A stretch of 27,444 nt of DNA from Chryseobacterium sp. (GTDB taxonomy: Bacteria; Bacteroidota; Bacteroidia; Flavobacteriales; Weeksellaceae). Shown in pieces: positions 1 to 6,670 of this stretch (position 1 is its first letter; every line of letters begins with the position of its first letter). The notes below the pieces were generated by a model. The model made no database searches, was not told where the DNA came from, and saw nothing but the letters and a program-made list of their open reading frames with translations. The stretch is from contig QFQW01000046.1 in assembly GCA_003248755.1 (NCBI GenBank), positions 1 to 27,444 of the forward strand. The letters are read 5' to 3'. The position numbers were made by a program, and so were the translations under genes.

Positions 1-846
1 AATGTGCTATTAGGTACAACTTATAAAACATCTTACTACGTAACAGGATTATCTGCTTCGACAACTTATAACTTCAAAGTTGAAGCAAAAGATGAAGCAG
101 GAAACAAATCAGACTTTAGTAATATCGTTCCTGTTACAACACTAGCCACAGGTAACACTTATTGTACTTCTCAAGCTTCCAACACAAGTTTTATGAAGAT
201 ACAAAATGTAAAACTTAATACCATTGACAATGCTAGCACAGGAAGCACTGGCTATGAAGATTTCTCTTATTTATCAACTGATGTTACAAAAGGCGAAACA
301 TACACTATTACTATCACTCCTCAATGGTCTGGCTCCATATATCCATTAAGATATAGATTATATGTAGATTACAATAACAATGGTGTATTTACAGATACCG
401 GAGAAACCGCTTGGTCACAAAATACTGCTACAAATGCTGCTACAGTTTCCGGAACATTTACAATTCCAACTACAGCAACAACAGGCAGAGTCAGAATAAG
501 AGTTCAGGCTGCTTATTCTCAATCACCAACATCTTGTTCTACTATCAATTATGGGCAAGTAGAAGACTATTCTCTTAATATACAAGATTTACTTGCTGTT
601 TCTGATGTTAATGGTAACAATAAAGTTTCAATTTATCCTAATCCTGTAAAAGATGTCCTTAACATCAAATCTAGCGAAAGTGGAGAATCAACTTTCAACA
701 TTTACAATACAGCAGGACAATCTGTAGCAAATGGTAAATCTGTTGAAAATAAAATCAATGTTAATACACTTCCTACAGGAAATTACATTATCGAATTAGT
801 GAATAAAAAAGGTGAGAAATCTACTCAGAAATTCATTAAAAAATAA
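1..846 (+). CDS. Secreted FN3/GEVED protein with T9SS type A sorting domain (5' end missing)
   Basis: The reading frame is open from base 1, so this is the C-terminal 281 residues of a larger protein. Residues about 1-50 resemble the end of a fibronectin type III domain (GLSASTTYNFKVEAKDEAGN). Residues about 52-195 are a GEVED domain, a beta-sandwich common in bacterial secreted proteins; it contains DYNNNGVFTDTGE and the signature GQVEDYSLNI. Residues about 208-281 are a T9SS type A sorting domain, with YPNPVKDVLNI near its start and a Lys-rich end. Proteins of this type are exported by Sec, then secreted or anchored at the cell surface by the type IX system, which removes the sorting domain. 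The catalytic or binding part is upstream of the window, so the function is unknown; peptidases and adhesins both occur with this tail. A strong hairpin terminator follows. Confidence 0.9.
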   Translation, partial: NVLLGTTYKTSYYVTGLSASTTYNFKVEAKDEAGNKSDFSNIVPVTTLATGNTYCTSQASNTSFMKIQNVKLNTIDNASTGSTGYEDFSYLSTDVTKGETYTITITPQWSGSIYPLRYRLYVDYNNNGVFTDTGETAWSQNTATNAATVSGTFTIPTTATTGRVRIRVQAAYSQSPTSCSTINYGQVEDYSLNIQDLLAVSDVNGNNKVSIYPNPVKDVLNIKSSESGESTFNIYNTAGQSVANGKSVENKINVNTLPTGNYIIELVNKKGEKSTQKFIKK

Positions 847-870
847 TTATAAGTTTCATTTGTAACAAAA

Positions 871-900
871 AAGCTCCCGAATATGGGAGCTTTTATTTTT
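871..900. terminator. Bidirectional intrinsic terminator between convergent genes
   Basis: The 8-bp arms AAGCTCCC (871-878) and GGGAGCTT (885-892) enclose a 6-base loop. A T-rich run follows on the plus strand and an A-rich run precedes it, so the hairpin can end both the secreted-protein gene and the convergent FKBP gene. Confidence 0.85.
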
Positions 901-919
901 TCATTTAATTAAAAAAAAT

Positions 920-1420
920 TTAATGCCCAGAATGACCATCTGGTCCGTGAGCATGGCCATGTGCCAACTCTTCCTCTGTTGCAGGACGCGTATTCAAGAT
1001 TTCAACATCAAAGAACAAGCTTCTTCCTGCCATTGGATGGTTAAGATCTACAACAACTGCTTCTGGAGTCACTTCCAAAACCACAGCTTGAAAATTATTT
1101 CCCTGATTATCAGAAAGTGGTAAAACAGCCCCAACCGGTGGCAACTCTTGTCCCTGGAACATATCAATTGGTAATTGAGTAACGGCTTCCGGGTTTCTTT
1201 CTCCGTAACCTTCACTTGGTGCAATTTCGAAAGAAGTTTTATCTCCTACAGCAAGATTTTGAATTTCATCTTCGAATTTTGGAATCATCATTCCTACACC
1301 GTAAAGAAAAGTCATCGGGTTTTCTGCAGAAGTTTCTTCTACAAATACTTTTTCTCCATTTTCATCATTAGTGTGCAGAACATATTTTAAAGTCACTACA
1401 TTGTTTTTTTCTAATGCCAT
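920..1420 (-). CDS. FKBP-type peptidyl-prolyl cis-trans isomerase, SlyD-like
   Basis: A 166-residue FKBP-fold prolyl isomerase, a cytoplasmic folding helper that accelerates cis-trans isomerisation of X-Pro bonds. There is no signal peptide. The N-terminal FKBP half includes YGVGMMIPKFEDEIQNLAVG and EIAPSEGYGERNPEAV. The middle (about 90-125) fits the insert-in-flap chaperone domain of SlyD, followed by DLNHPMAGRSLFFDVEI, a very conserved SlyD segment. The C-terminus is His-rich (HGHAHGPDGHSGH), as in metal-binding SlyD, though far shorter than the E. coli tail, so metal storage is only possible. Start ATG at 1420. A TATTTTTG box (1484-1477, minus strand) lies upstream as a possible -7 element without a clear partner. 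It converges on the gene at the window's left edge. Confidence 0.93.
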   Translation of the reverse strand: MALEKNNVVTLKYVLHTNDENGEKVFVEETSAENPMTFLYGVGMMIPKFEDEIQNLAVGDKTSFEIAPSEGYGERNPEAVTQLPIDMFQGQELPPVGAVLPLSDNQGNNFQAVVLEVTPEAVVVDLNHPMAGRSLFFDVEILNTRPATEEELAHGHAHGPDGHSGH

Positions 1421-1570
1421 TGTTTATGATTTAATTTTAAAAATAATTTTCAGAACATCATTTCCGATGTAGCCAACAAAAATAAGCTTTTGAAATTTAA
1501 GAGTAGAATATTTAAAATAAAACTTCTTTTTGATATTTTCTTTTTGGGAATTTTTCTTGAACTTAGCAGA

Positions 1571-2914
1571 ATGGCAAAACTCAAAACTCAATATTTCTGT
1601 CAAAATTGTGGTGCACAATATTCTCAATGGCACGGGCAATGCAAAACCTGTGGAGAATGGAACACTCTTGTGGAAGAGATTGTAGAAAAATCCACAAAAT
1701 CTGTTGCTCCAAAATCAAAATCTTCTATCATCAATATCATTGAAGTTGAAACCAACGAAGAACCAAGAATCAAAACACCTTCCGAAGAACTAGATCGTGT
1801 TTTGGGCGGTGGAATTGTTTTAGGTTCCGTAACGCTGATTGGAGGAGAGCCGGGAATAGGAAAATCTACACTGCTTCTTCAGTTAGCCTTAAAAATGAAG
1901 AAAAAAATTCTTTATGTTTCCGGTGAAGAAAGTGCATCCCAAATCAAAATGAGAGCGGACAGATTAGCCGAAGTTAAAAATCCAAACTGTTTTCTTTTCA
2001 CAGAAACATCGGTTGAAAAAATACTGCACGAGGCTAAAAAACTCCAGCCAGATTTTATGATTATCGATTCTATTCAGACTTTGCAATCGCAATTAATAGA
2101 AAGTTCACCAGGAACCGTTTCTCAAATCCGAGAATGTTCCAACGAAATTATCAAATTTGCTAAAGAAAATAATATTCCGGTTTTTCTAGTTGGGCATATT
2201 ACCAAAGATGGACAAATTGCTGGTCCAAAAGTTTTGGAACATATGGTTGATGTTGTTCTTAATTTTGATGGCGACAGAAATCATCTTTTCCGATTATTGA
2301 GAGCCAATAAAAACCGTTTTGGTTCCACATCGGAAATTGGAATTTATGAGATGATTGCTCAAGGTCTGAAAGAAATTAAAAATCCATCCGAAATCCTTAT
2401 CACAAAAAAATCAGAAGAACTTTCCGGAAACTCTGTTGCTGTCACTCTCGAAGGAAACAGACCGATGTTGCTGGAAATTCAGGCTTTGGTATCCACTGCT
2501 GTTTATGGAACGCCACAAAGAAGTTCGACAGGGTTTGATTCCAAAAGATTGAATATGCTTTTGGCGGTTTTGGAAAAAAGAGCAGGTTTTCAATTGGGAG
2601 CAAAAGATGTTTTCCTTAATATCACTGGTGGAATCAAGACCGATGATCCGGCTCTAGACTTAGCCGTTGTAGCTTCAATTTTATCAAGTAATGAAGATAT
2701 TGCCATTTCCGAACATTACTGTTTTGCTGGTGAGATTGGGTTGAGTGGGGAAATCCGTCCTGTCGCGCAAGCCGAACAAAGAATAACAGAAGCTGAAAAA
2801 TTAGGCTATGAGAAAATCTTCATTTCTAAATTGAATAAACTTCCGAAAAGAAAATTTGGAATTAAAATAGAAGAAATAAGCAAGATTGAAGATTTTGTAG
2901 AATTGCTTTTTTAA
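1571..2914 (+). CDS. radA: DNA repair protein RadA
   Basis: A 447-residue RadA (Sms), the RecA-like ATPase that drives branch migration of recombination intermediates during DNA repair. Four cysteines (C10, C13, C24, C27) form the N-terminal zinc finger. The Walker A motif GEPGIGKST lies at residues 92-100, and the RadA-specific KNRFG motif at 247-251. The C-terminal third is the Lon-protease-like domain, typical of RadA and not expected to be proteolytic. Length is normal for the family. The frame is open further upstream to a TTG at 1490, but the 27 extra residues match nothing in RadA and MAKLKTQYFCQNCG is the usual RadA beginning, so I place the start at ATG 1571. No terminator is visible before the next gene, 33 bp away, so the two may be cotranscribed. 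Confidence 0.97.
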   Translation: MAKLKTQYFCQNCGAQYSQWHGQCKTCGEWNTLVEEIVEKSTKSVAPKSKSSIINIIEVETNEEPRIKTPSEELDRVLGGGIVLGSVTLIGGEPGIGKSTLLLQLALKMKKKILYVSGEESASQIKMRADRLAEVKNPNCFLFTETSVEKILHEAKKLQPDFMIIDSIQTLQSQLIESSPGTVSQIRECSNEIIKFAKENNIPVFLVGHITKDGQIAGPKVLEHMVDVVLNFDGDRNHLFRLLRANKNRFGSTSEIGIYEMIAQGLKEIKNPSEILITKKSEELSGNSVAVTLEGNRPMLLEIQALVSTAVYGTPQRSSTGFDSKRLNMLLAVLEKRAGFQLGAKDVFLNITGGIKTDDPALDLAVVASILSSNEDIAISEHYCFAGEIGLSGEIRPVAQAEQRITEAEKLGYEKIFISKLNKLPKRKFGIKIEEISKIEDFVELLF

Positions 2915-2947
2915 TTTTTTGTGGTTAATAATTCGTAAATTCACTTG

Positions 2948-3517
2948 ATGAACTATCTAGCCCACTCTATTCTATCCTTTACCGACGGACAACTGGTTGG
3001 GAATATGATTGCGGATTTTATTAAGAATAATGAGCGGGAAAATTTTCCTTTGGATATCCAGCAAGGCATTAAGCTTCACAGATTTATTGATAGTTTTACA
3101 GATTCCCATCCTGCTGTTTCAGAAGCAAAAAAAATTTTTAGTCCTTTGGTAAGGCTTTATTCCGGGGCTTTTGTGGATGTAGCTTTTGATTATTTTGCAG
3201 CTCATCATTACCCAGAAAATGATCTAAAAAAACATGCATTAAAGGCTTATAAAATCCTTTGGGAAAATGAAAAATGGCTACCTGAAAATTATAAAAAAAT
3301 GCTTGTAAGAATGGAGCAAGATGATTGGTTGACAAATTATAGACAAGATCAAAACATCAAGTTTTCTATGCAGAATGTCCTTAACAAAGCCAAATATCTC
3401 GACAAAGATCTTCCCGTCTTTGATGTTTTTTTAGAGAATAAAGATCAACTCCAAACTTATTTTAATCTTTTTTTTCCGGATATTTTGGAAAAATGTAAAG
3501 CTAATTTTGAATTTTAA
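2948..3517 (+). CDS. Acyl carrier protein phosphodiesterase family protein (AcpH-like)
   Basis: A 189-residue protein of the ACP phosphodiesterase family. E. coli AcpH hydrolyses the 4'-phosphopantetheine arm from acyl carrier protein, giving apo-ACP, in the cytoplasm. Features shared with AcpH as I recall it are the start MNYLAHSILS, then VGNMIADFIK, GIKLHRFIDSFTDSHPAV and VAFDYFAAHH. The conserved His and Asp residues are of the kind expected in the metal-dependent HD-like fold. Length matches E. coli AcpH (about 193). The start is the ATG at 2948; a TTG immediately before it extends the frame by one codon only. The gene follows radA closely in the same direction. Whether the flavobacterial homologue really acts on ACP is not shown by the sequence. 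Confidence 0.85.
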   Translation: MNYLAHSILSFTDGQLVGNMIADFIKNNERENFPLDIQQGIKLHRFIDSFTDSHPAVSEAKKIFSPLVRLYSGAFVDVAFDYFAAHHYPENDLKKHALKAYKILWENEKWLPENYKKMLVRMEQDDWLTNYRQDQNIKFSMQNVLNKAKYLDKDLPVFDVFLENKDQLQTYFNLFFPDILEKCKANFEF

Positions 3518-3604
3518 TAAAAACCCATTACGTATTTGTTACTAATTTAATATTAATTACATCCAAAAATCCAGACTCAACTTAGATTGTATGTGATTTT
3601 TTAA

Positions 3605-3612
3605 TACTTTTG
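3605..3612 (+). promoter_or_regulatory. Candidate -7 promoter element (TAnnTTTG) for the TPR regulator
   Basis: TACTTTTG matches the Bacteroidota sigma-A -7 consensus TAnnTTTG and lies 16 bases before the GTG start. The nearest upstream TTG (3587-3589) is only 15 bases away, closer than usual, so the -33 box is doubtful. Confidence 0.4.
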
Positions 3613-3628
3613 GAGTTCCATTTTAGCT

Positions 3629-5089
3629 GTGAATTTTACAAAGAAGTCAATAATAATCATCATATTACTTTTACTGATATCAGAAGTGAAAGGGCAAAAT
3701 TATACTCCAAAGAAAATTGACAGTATTATTTCTAGCACCTTCCAACTTGCAGATAGAAATAAAGCCCTGCAAATAAGTAGTGAAACTTACAAAAAAGCCG
3801 AAGAAATAGGATATTATCCGGGACAGGCCAAATCATTGAATTCAAAAATCAATGCTTATCTCGGTTTAGGAGAACAAGAAAAAGCGCTTGCTGCTGCAGA
3901 TCAATTATTTAAAATTGCAGAAAAAGAGAATGATAATTATCATTCGGCGCAAGCTCTTATTGCCAAAACACTAGCTTATGCATATCTCGGTTTTTTCGAA
4001 AAAGCGCTTAAAACCAGCAAAGAAGCAGAGTCCATTAGCAAAAAAATAACGGATAATGATGATTATTACAGTTGTTTGGGGCAGATATATTCAGGTAGAT
4101 CAGAAATTCTCAATTTACAATACCAATCTCCTCAAAACACTCTGAAATATGACCTCCAAAGTATCGCATATTATAAGAAAATAAAAAACAATAAAAAGAG
4201 AAATGGTTGGCTAGCAATCCAGTACTCGAGTTTGGGATACACCTATATTGATCTCGAAGATTACAAGCCTGCAATCTACTACAGCCGAAAAGCTTATGAA
4301 TTATCTAAAATAGAAAAAGATTCTATTAATCAGGCTTTTGGATTATATGGAATAGGTAATGCATATCTAGAGATGAATGAGATAGATAGTTCTATCTATT
4401 ATTATAAGCAGGCACTTCCAATCTTTGAAAAGGCTAATGATATCTACAGATTGCAATATATCTATGACGATCTCTCAACTTTATACGATAAATCCGGGGA
4501 TGACAGAGTCTATGCTTATTACTCTAAAAAATCAAAAGAAATATCCGAGGTTATAAGAAAAAAAGAAAAAATTGAGACCGAAAAAGTTTCAAATAGTATT
4601 GTAGAGCAAGAAAAGTTGGTGTGGTATCAAAATTTATATATCATTATTGGAAGTATTATTTTCTTAGCAAGTATTTTCTTTTTCTTTACTATTACTTATT
4701 TCAAGAGATATAAGACTGAAAAAGAACAGAATCAAAAGGCTAAGGAAACCCTTATTGAAGCAGAAGAAGAATTAAACCATCTCGAATTAAAGGTCAACGA
4801 CGCCTTTGCAGAATTAATAGAATTAGCAAAAAACAACGATTCTTCTTTCTTAAGTAGATTCAGAGAAGTATATCCATTTTTTTACTCCAAACTAACTACA
4901 ACCTATCCAGAATTGACAAACGGACAAATACAATTCTGCGCATTGCTCAAACTTAATTTTTCTACGAAAGAAATAGCAACATACAGTAATATATCTGTAA
5001 GAAGTGTTGAAACAAAAAAAAACAGACTAAGAAAACAATTGGATATCCCTTCGGAAGTGGATCTTAACAAATGGATGATGGATTTCTAA
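3629..5089 (+). CDS. TPR-repeat membrane protein with C-terminal LuxR-type helix-turn-helix
   Basis: A 486-residue predicted membrane-bound transcriptional regulator. Residues 1-22 form a hydrophobic signal segment (IIIIILLLLISEVKGQ). Residues about 30-320 contain tetratricopeptide repeats, for example GLYGIGNAYLEMNEIDSSIY. A single transmembrane segment follows at about 336-358, then a charged coiled coil at about 360-400. Residues about 429-472 form a LuxR/GerE-like helix-turn-helix with LTNGQIQFCALLKLNFSTKE and ISVRSVETKKNRLRKQL. This layout, with sensing TPRs outside the inner membrane and a DNA-binding domain inside, is common in flavobacteria; targets and signal are unknown. The start is GTG at 3629; no ATG lies near, and the signal segment directly after GTG supports it. 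It resembles the truncated gene at the right end of the window. Confidence 0.85.
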   Translation: MNFTKKSIIIIILLLLISEVKGQNYTPKKIDSIISSTFQLADRNKALQISSETYKKAEEIGYYPGQAKSLNSKINAYLGLGEQEKALAAADQLFKIAEKENDNYHSAQALIAKTLAYAYLGFFEKALKTSKEAESISKKITDNDDYYSCLGQIYSGRSEILNLQYQSPQNTLKYDLQSIAYYKKIKNNKKRNGWLAIQYSSLGYTYIDLEDYKPAIYYSRKAYELSKIEKDSINQAFGLYGIGNAYLEMNEIDSSIYYYKQALPIFEKANDIYRLQYIYDDLSTLYDKSGDDRVYAYYSKKSKEISEVIRKKEKIETEKVSNSIVEQEKLVWYQNLYIIIGSIIFLASIFFFFTITYFKRYKTEKEQNQKAKETLIEAEEELNHLELKVNDAFAELIELAKNNDSSFLSRFREVYPFFYSKLTTTYPELTNGQIQFCALLKLNFSTKEIATYSNISVRSVETKKNRLRKQLDIPSEVDLNKWMMDF

Positions 5090-5126
5090 CAAAAAAAATC
5101 ACAACTATCTTAAAATTAAAAAAATA

Positions 5127-5229
5127 AATCTATGGCGTAGTTTTGTAGTAGGCCTTTTTTTGCAAGTATTATGTTTAATATTAATCTTTGCTTTAGAAAA
5201 AAACTAACACAGTATCCACCGCATAGATT
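5127..5229. repeat. Long-range imperfect inverted repeat in gene-free region
   Basis: AATCTATGGCG (5127-5137) pairs with CGCATAGATT (5220-5229) as 10 bp with one bulged G, around an AT-rich 82-base interior. Inside is TAGTTTTG (5138-5145), which also fits a -7 promoter box. The combination could be an RNA gene start or a decayed mobile or repeat element; the sequence alone does not decide. Confidence 0.3.
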
Positions 5230-5325
5230 CTGAAGACACACAAGATGAAATATGAATCCGGAAAAGTAATCGGATTATATCAGCCATTTTGTTTTAATTT
5301 AATAAAAAAGCTGATAAAGACTTAC

Positions 5326-5355
5326 GCTCTAGAATTTTCTAGGGCTTTTTTTATT
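5326..5355 (+). terminator. Strong intrinsic terminator in the gap after the TPR regulator
   Basis: GCTCTAGAA (5326-5334) and TTCTAGGGC (5337-5345) form a 9-bp stem with one G-U pair and a 2-base inner gap, followed by seven Ts. It lies 237 bases after the regulator's stop codon, too far to be its obvious terminator unless the transcript has a long 3' tail. It may instead end an unrecognised short RNA beginning near 5150. Confidence 0.7.
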
Positions 5356-5377
5356 TATTATTAAGTTGATATTGTTT

Positions 5378-5605
5378 CTATCGGAATTCTTAAGCATAAT
5401 ACATTCTGGTCCTTTTGTAGTTTCTACGGCTTCAATCCTATAATTGTTGTCCCGTTCTTATTTATAATATATTTTTTCTCACTACCTCCTATTTTGGAAA
5501 ATCAAGTTTTTCATAGAATTCTTTAAAAACCTGAAGATTTTTAACTTTTAGATTCATAGAGAGAATACTCCTACAGACAGTTTGTTTTCCGTTTAAAAAG
5601 TAATA
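5378..5605 (-). pseudogene. Decayed VOC (glyoxalase-like) gene remnant
   Basis: Read on the minus strand, 5557-5492 encodes NLKVKNLQVFKEFYEKLDF, the typical N-terminal strand and helix of a VOC-family (glyoxalase/bleomycin-resistance) domain, followed by a stop at 5491-5489. In a neighbouring frame the sequence continues GSEKKYIINKNGTTIIGLKP, which fits the next VOC strands, before another stop. A third frame then gives EAVETTKGPECIMLKNSD down to about 5378. No single frame is open through all pieces, so at least two frameshifts have broken the gene. VOC proteins are small metal-dependent enzymes or resistance proteins. The family call rests on short segments recognised by eye; the last segment may belong to something else. 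Together with the structured stretch at 5127-5355 this accounts for what I can see in the 5090-5630 gap. Confidence 0.5.
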
Positions 5606-5630
5606 TTTTTTCGCTTTTCAATTTTATAAT

Positions 5631-5999
5631 TTACTTAAGAATATTCCATCTAGGAATAATTGCTAACAAACCTAAGCCTATATATAAAAACAAAACCGTA
5701 ATATCAGAATAGAGATAAGTGCTCAAAAAATAATTATGCAGACTAAAATGAATCAATACCACAAAAGGAAACAAAATAACACCAGCTTTTCTATAAAACA
5801 ATATCAGAATCCAGCTAATAATTACCAGTATATCTACACCCAGAGTATAATAAAAAAAACCTGAAGGAATATTAATCGCATTGTGTTGGGAAAACTCGGC
5901 AAGATCTGTATTAATACTCAGTAAATAAACCAATATGATAAGCCCAAAAATAATGTAATAATCCTTGTTGTTTTTAAAACTTTTGTCCGGTGATTTCAT
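5631..5999 (-). CDS. Small integral membrane protein, four predicted TM segments
   Basis: A 122-residue hydrophobic protein I do not recognise. Four membrane spans are visible at roughly residues 14-30 (YYIIFGLIILVYLLSI), 48-68 (FYYTLGVDILVIISWILILF), 72-92 and 98-115 (ITVLFLYIGLGLLAIIP). The N-terminus is hydrophilic and Lys-rich, so it is probably cytoplasmic. There is no known domain or catalytic motif and no signal peptide apart from the first span. The open frame reaches a TTG at 6014, but the ATG at 5999 gives MKSPDKSFKNNKD, a more natural beginning. It lies downstream of the Lrp/AsnC gene on the same strand with a likely terminator between them, so it is probably a separate unit. Coding is supported by the regular membrane topology; the function is unknown. 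Confidence 0.65.
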   Translation of the reverse strand: MKSPDKSFKNNKDYYIIFGLIILVYLLSINTDLAEFSQHNAINIPSGFFYYTLGVDILVIISWILILFYRKAGVILFPFVVLIHFSLHNYFLSTYLYSDITVLFLYIGLGLLAIIPRWNILK

Positions 6000-6011
6000 G
6001 CTATAAAAATA

Positions 6012-6041
6012 CAAAAAAAGAGCTTAAAAAATTAGGCTCTT
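6012..6041 (-). terminator. Probable terminator of the Lrp/AsnC gene
   Basis: On the minus strand AGAGC (6040-6036) and GCTCT (6023-6019) form a 5-bp stem around an AT-rich loop, followed by seven Ts. The stem is short but the T tract is good, and it lies 26 bases after the Lrp/AsnC stop codon. Confidence 0.55.
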
Positions 6042-6066
6042 CTTTATAAAAATTTCTATTAACTAA

Positions 6067-6537
6067 CTATATACTAACCGCATTTATAAGACGGTTCTTA
6101 TCGCTGATGTACTCCTCCATAGAGATCATACTTTCTGTTCTCATTACATCTTGGATATCATCTATTTGATAAATGATTCTTTTCGCATCTTCCGTATTTT
6201 TTGCTTTCATTTTACAGAATATGTTATACTTGCCAGATGTTACACTAGCTTCAACAACATTTGGTATAAGAGCCAACTGTTTCAAAACCTCTTGTGTATG
6301 GTTTGATTTTGTAAGCAAAATACCTATAAAAGCTGTAAAATTATAGTCTAATTTACCATAATCGATATTAAGGGATGATCCTAATATAATACCTGCATCT
6401 TCCATTTTCTTTACTCTTACGTGGATAGTTCCGGCAGAAACATCCATTTGCTTAGCAATTTCCGTGAAAGGCATTCTTGTGTTTTCAACTAAGAAATCTA
6501 GTATCTTTTTATCGATATCGTCTAACTGATAGTTCAT
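6067..6537 (-). CDS. Lrp/AsnC family transcriptional regulator
   Basis: A 156-residue regulator of the leucine-responsive/AsnC (feast-famine) family. The N-terminal winged helix-turn-helix occupies about residues 5-60 (LDDIDKKILDFLVENTRMPF, then IAKQMDVSAGTIHVRVKKME). The C-terminal RAM ligand-binding domain spans about 65-150, with VVEASVTSGKYNIFCKMKAK and a terminal helix. Such proteins form dimers and higher oligomers and bind amino acids or related metabolites. Length is standard. A complete promoter is visible 44 bases upstream, and a terminator follows the gene, so it is likely monocistronic. Its regulon cannot be read from the window; self-regulation is common in the family. The ligand is not inferable. 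Confidence 0.95.
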   Translation of the reverse strand: MNYQLDDIDKKILDFLVENTRMPFTEIAKQMDVSAGTIHVRVKKMEDAGIILGSSLNIDYGKLDYNFTAFIGILLTKSNHTQEVLKQLALIPNVVEASVTSGKYNIFCKMKAKNTEDAKRIIYQIDDIQDVMRTESMISMEEYISDKNRLINAVSI

Positions 6538-6580
6538 TGTCTGATTTTATTATTTATTTAAAATATATCTAATTTTTTTG

Positions 6581-6613
6581 CAAATTTAGAAAAAATATTT
6601 TAAATAAAAACAA
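6581..6613 (-). promoter_or_regulatory. Promoter of the Lrp/AsnC gene (Bacteroidota type)
   Basis: On the minus strand TTG (6613-6611) is followed after 22 bases by TAAATTTG (6588-6581), an exact TAnnTTTG -7 box. Transcription would begin near 6575, giving a leader of about 40 bases. Confidence 0.6.
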
Positions 6614-6656
6614 TAATTAAAACATTAACAGCTTTTAACAAAACCTAACATTCACT

Positions 6657-6670
6657 ATGATAATTATCAT
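6657..6670. promoter_or_regulatory. Perfect 14-bp palindrome over the tamB stop codon
   Basis: ATGATAATTATCAT is a perfect palindrome overlapping the tamB stop (6669-6667), upstream of the Lrp/AsnC promoter. It resembles half of a Fur-type site (GATAAT repeats) but lacks the full 19-bp pattern. It may be an operator or chance in AT-rich DNA. Confidence 0.2.

Noticed and set aside
1490..1570. N-terminal extension of RadA from TTG
   Set aside because: The 27 residues do not match RadA proteins, whose zinc finger normally begins within about 10 residues of the start.
5245..5364. 39-codon frame starting MKYESGKVIG
   Set aside because: It runs through both arms of the strong terminator and has no start signal or recognisable features.
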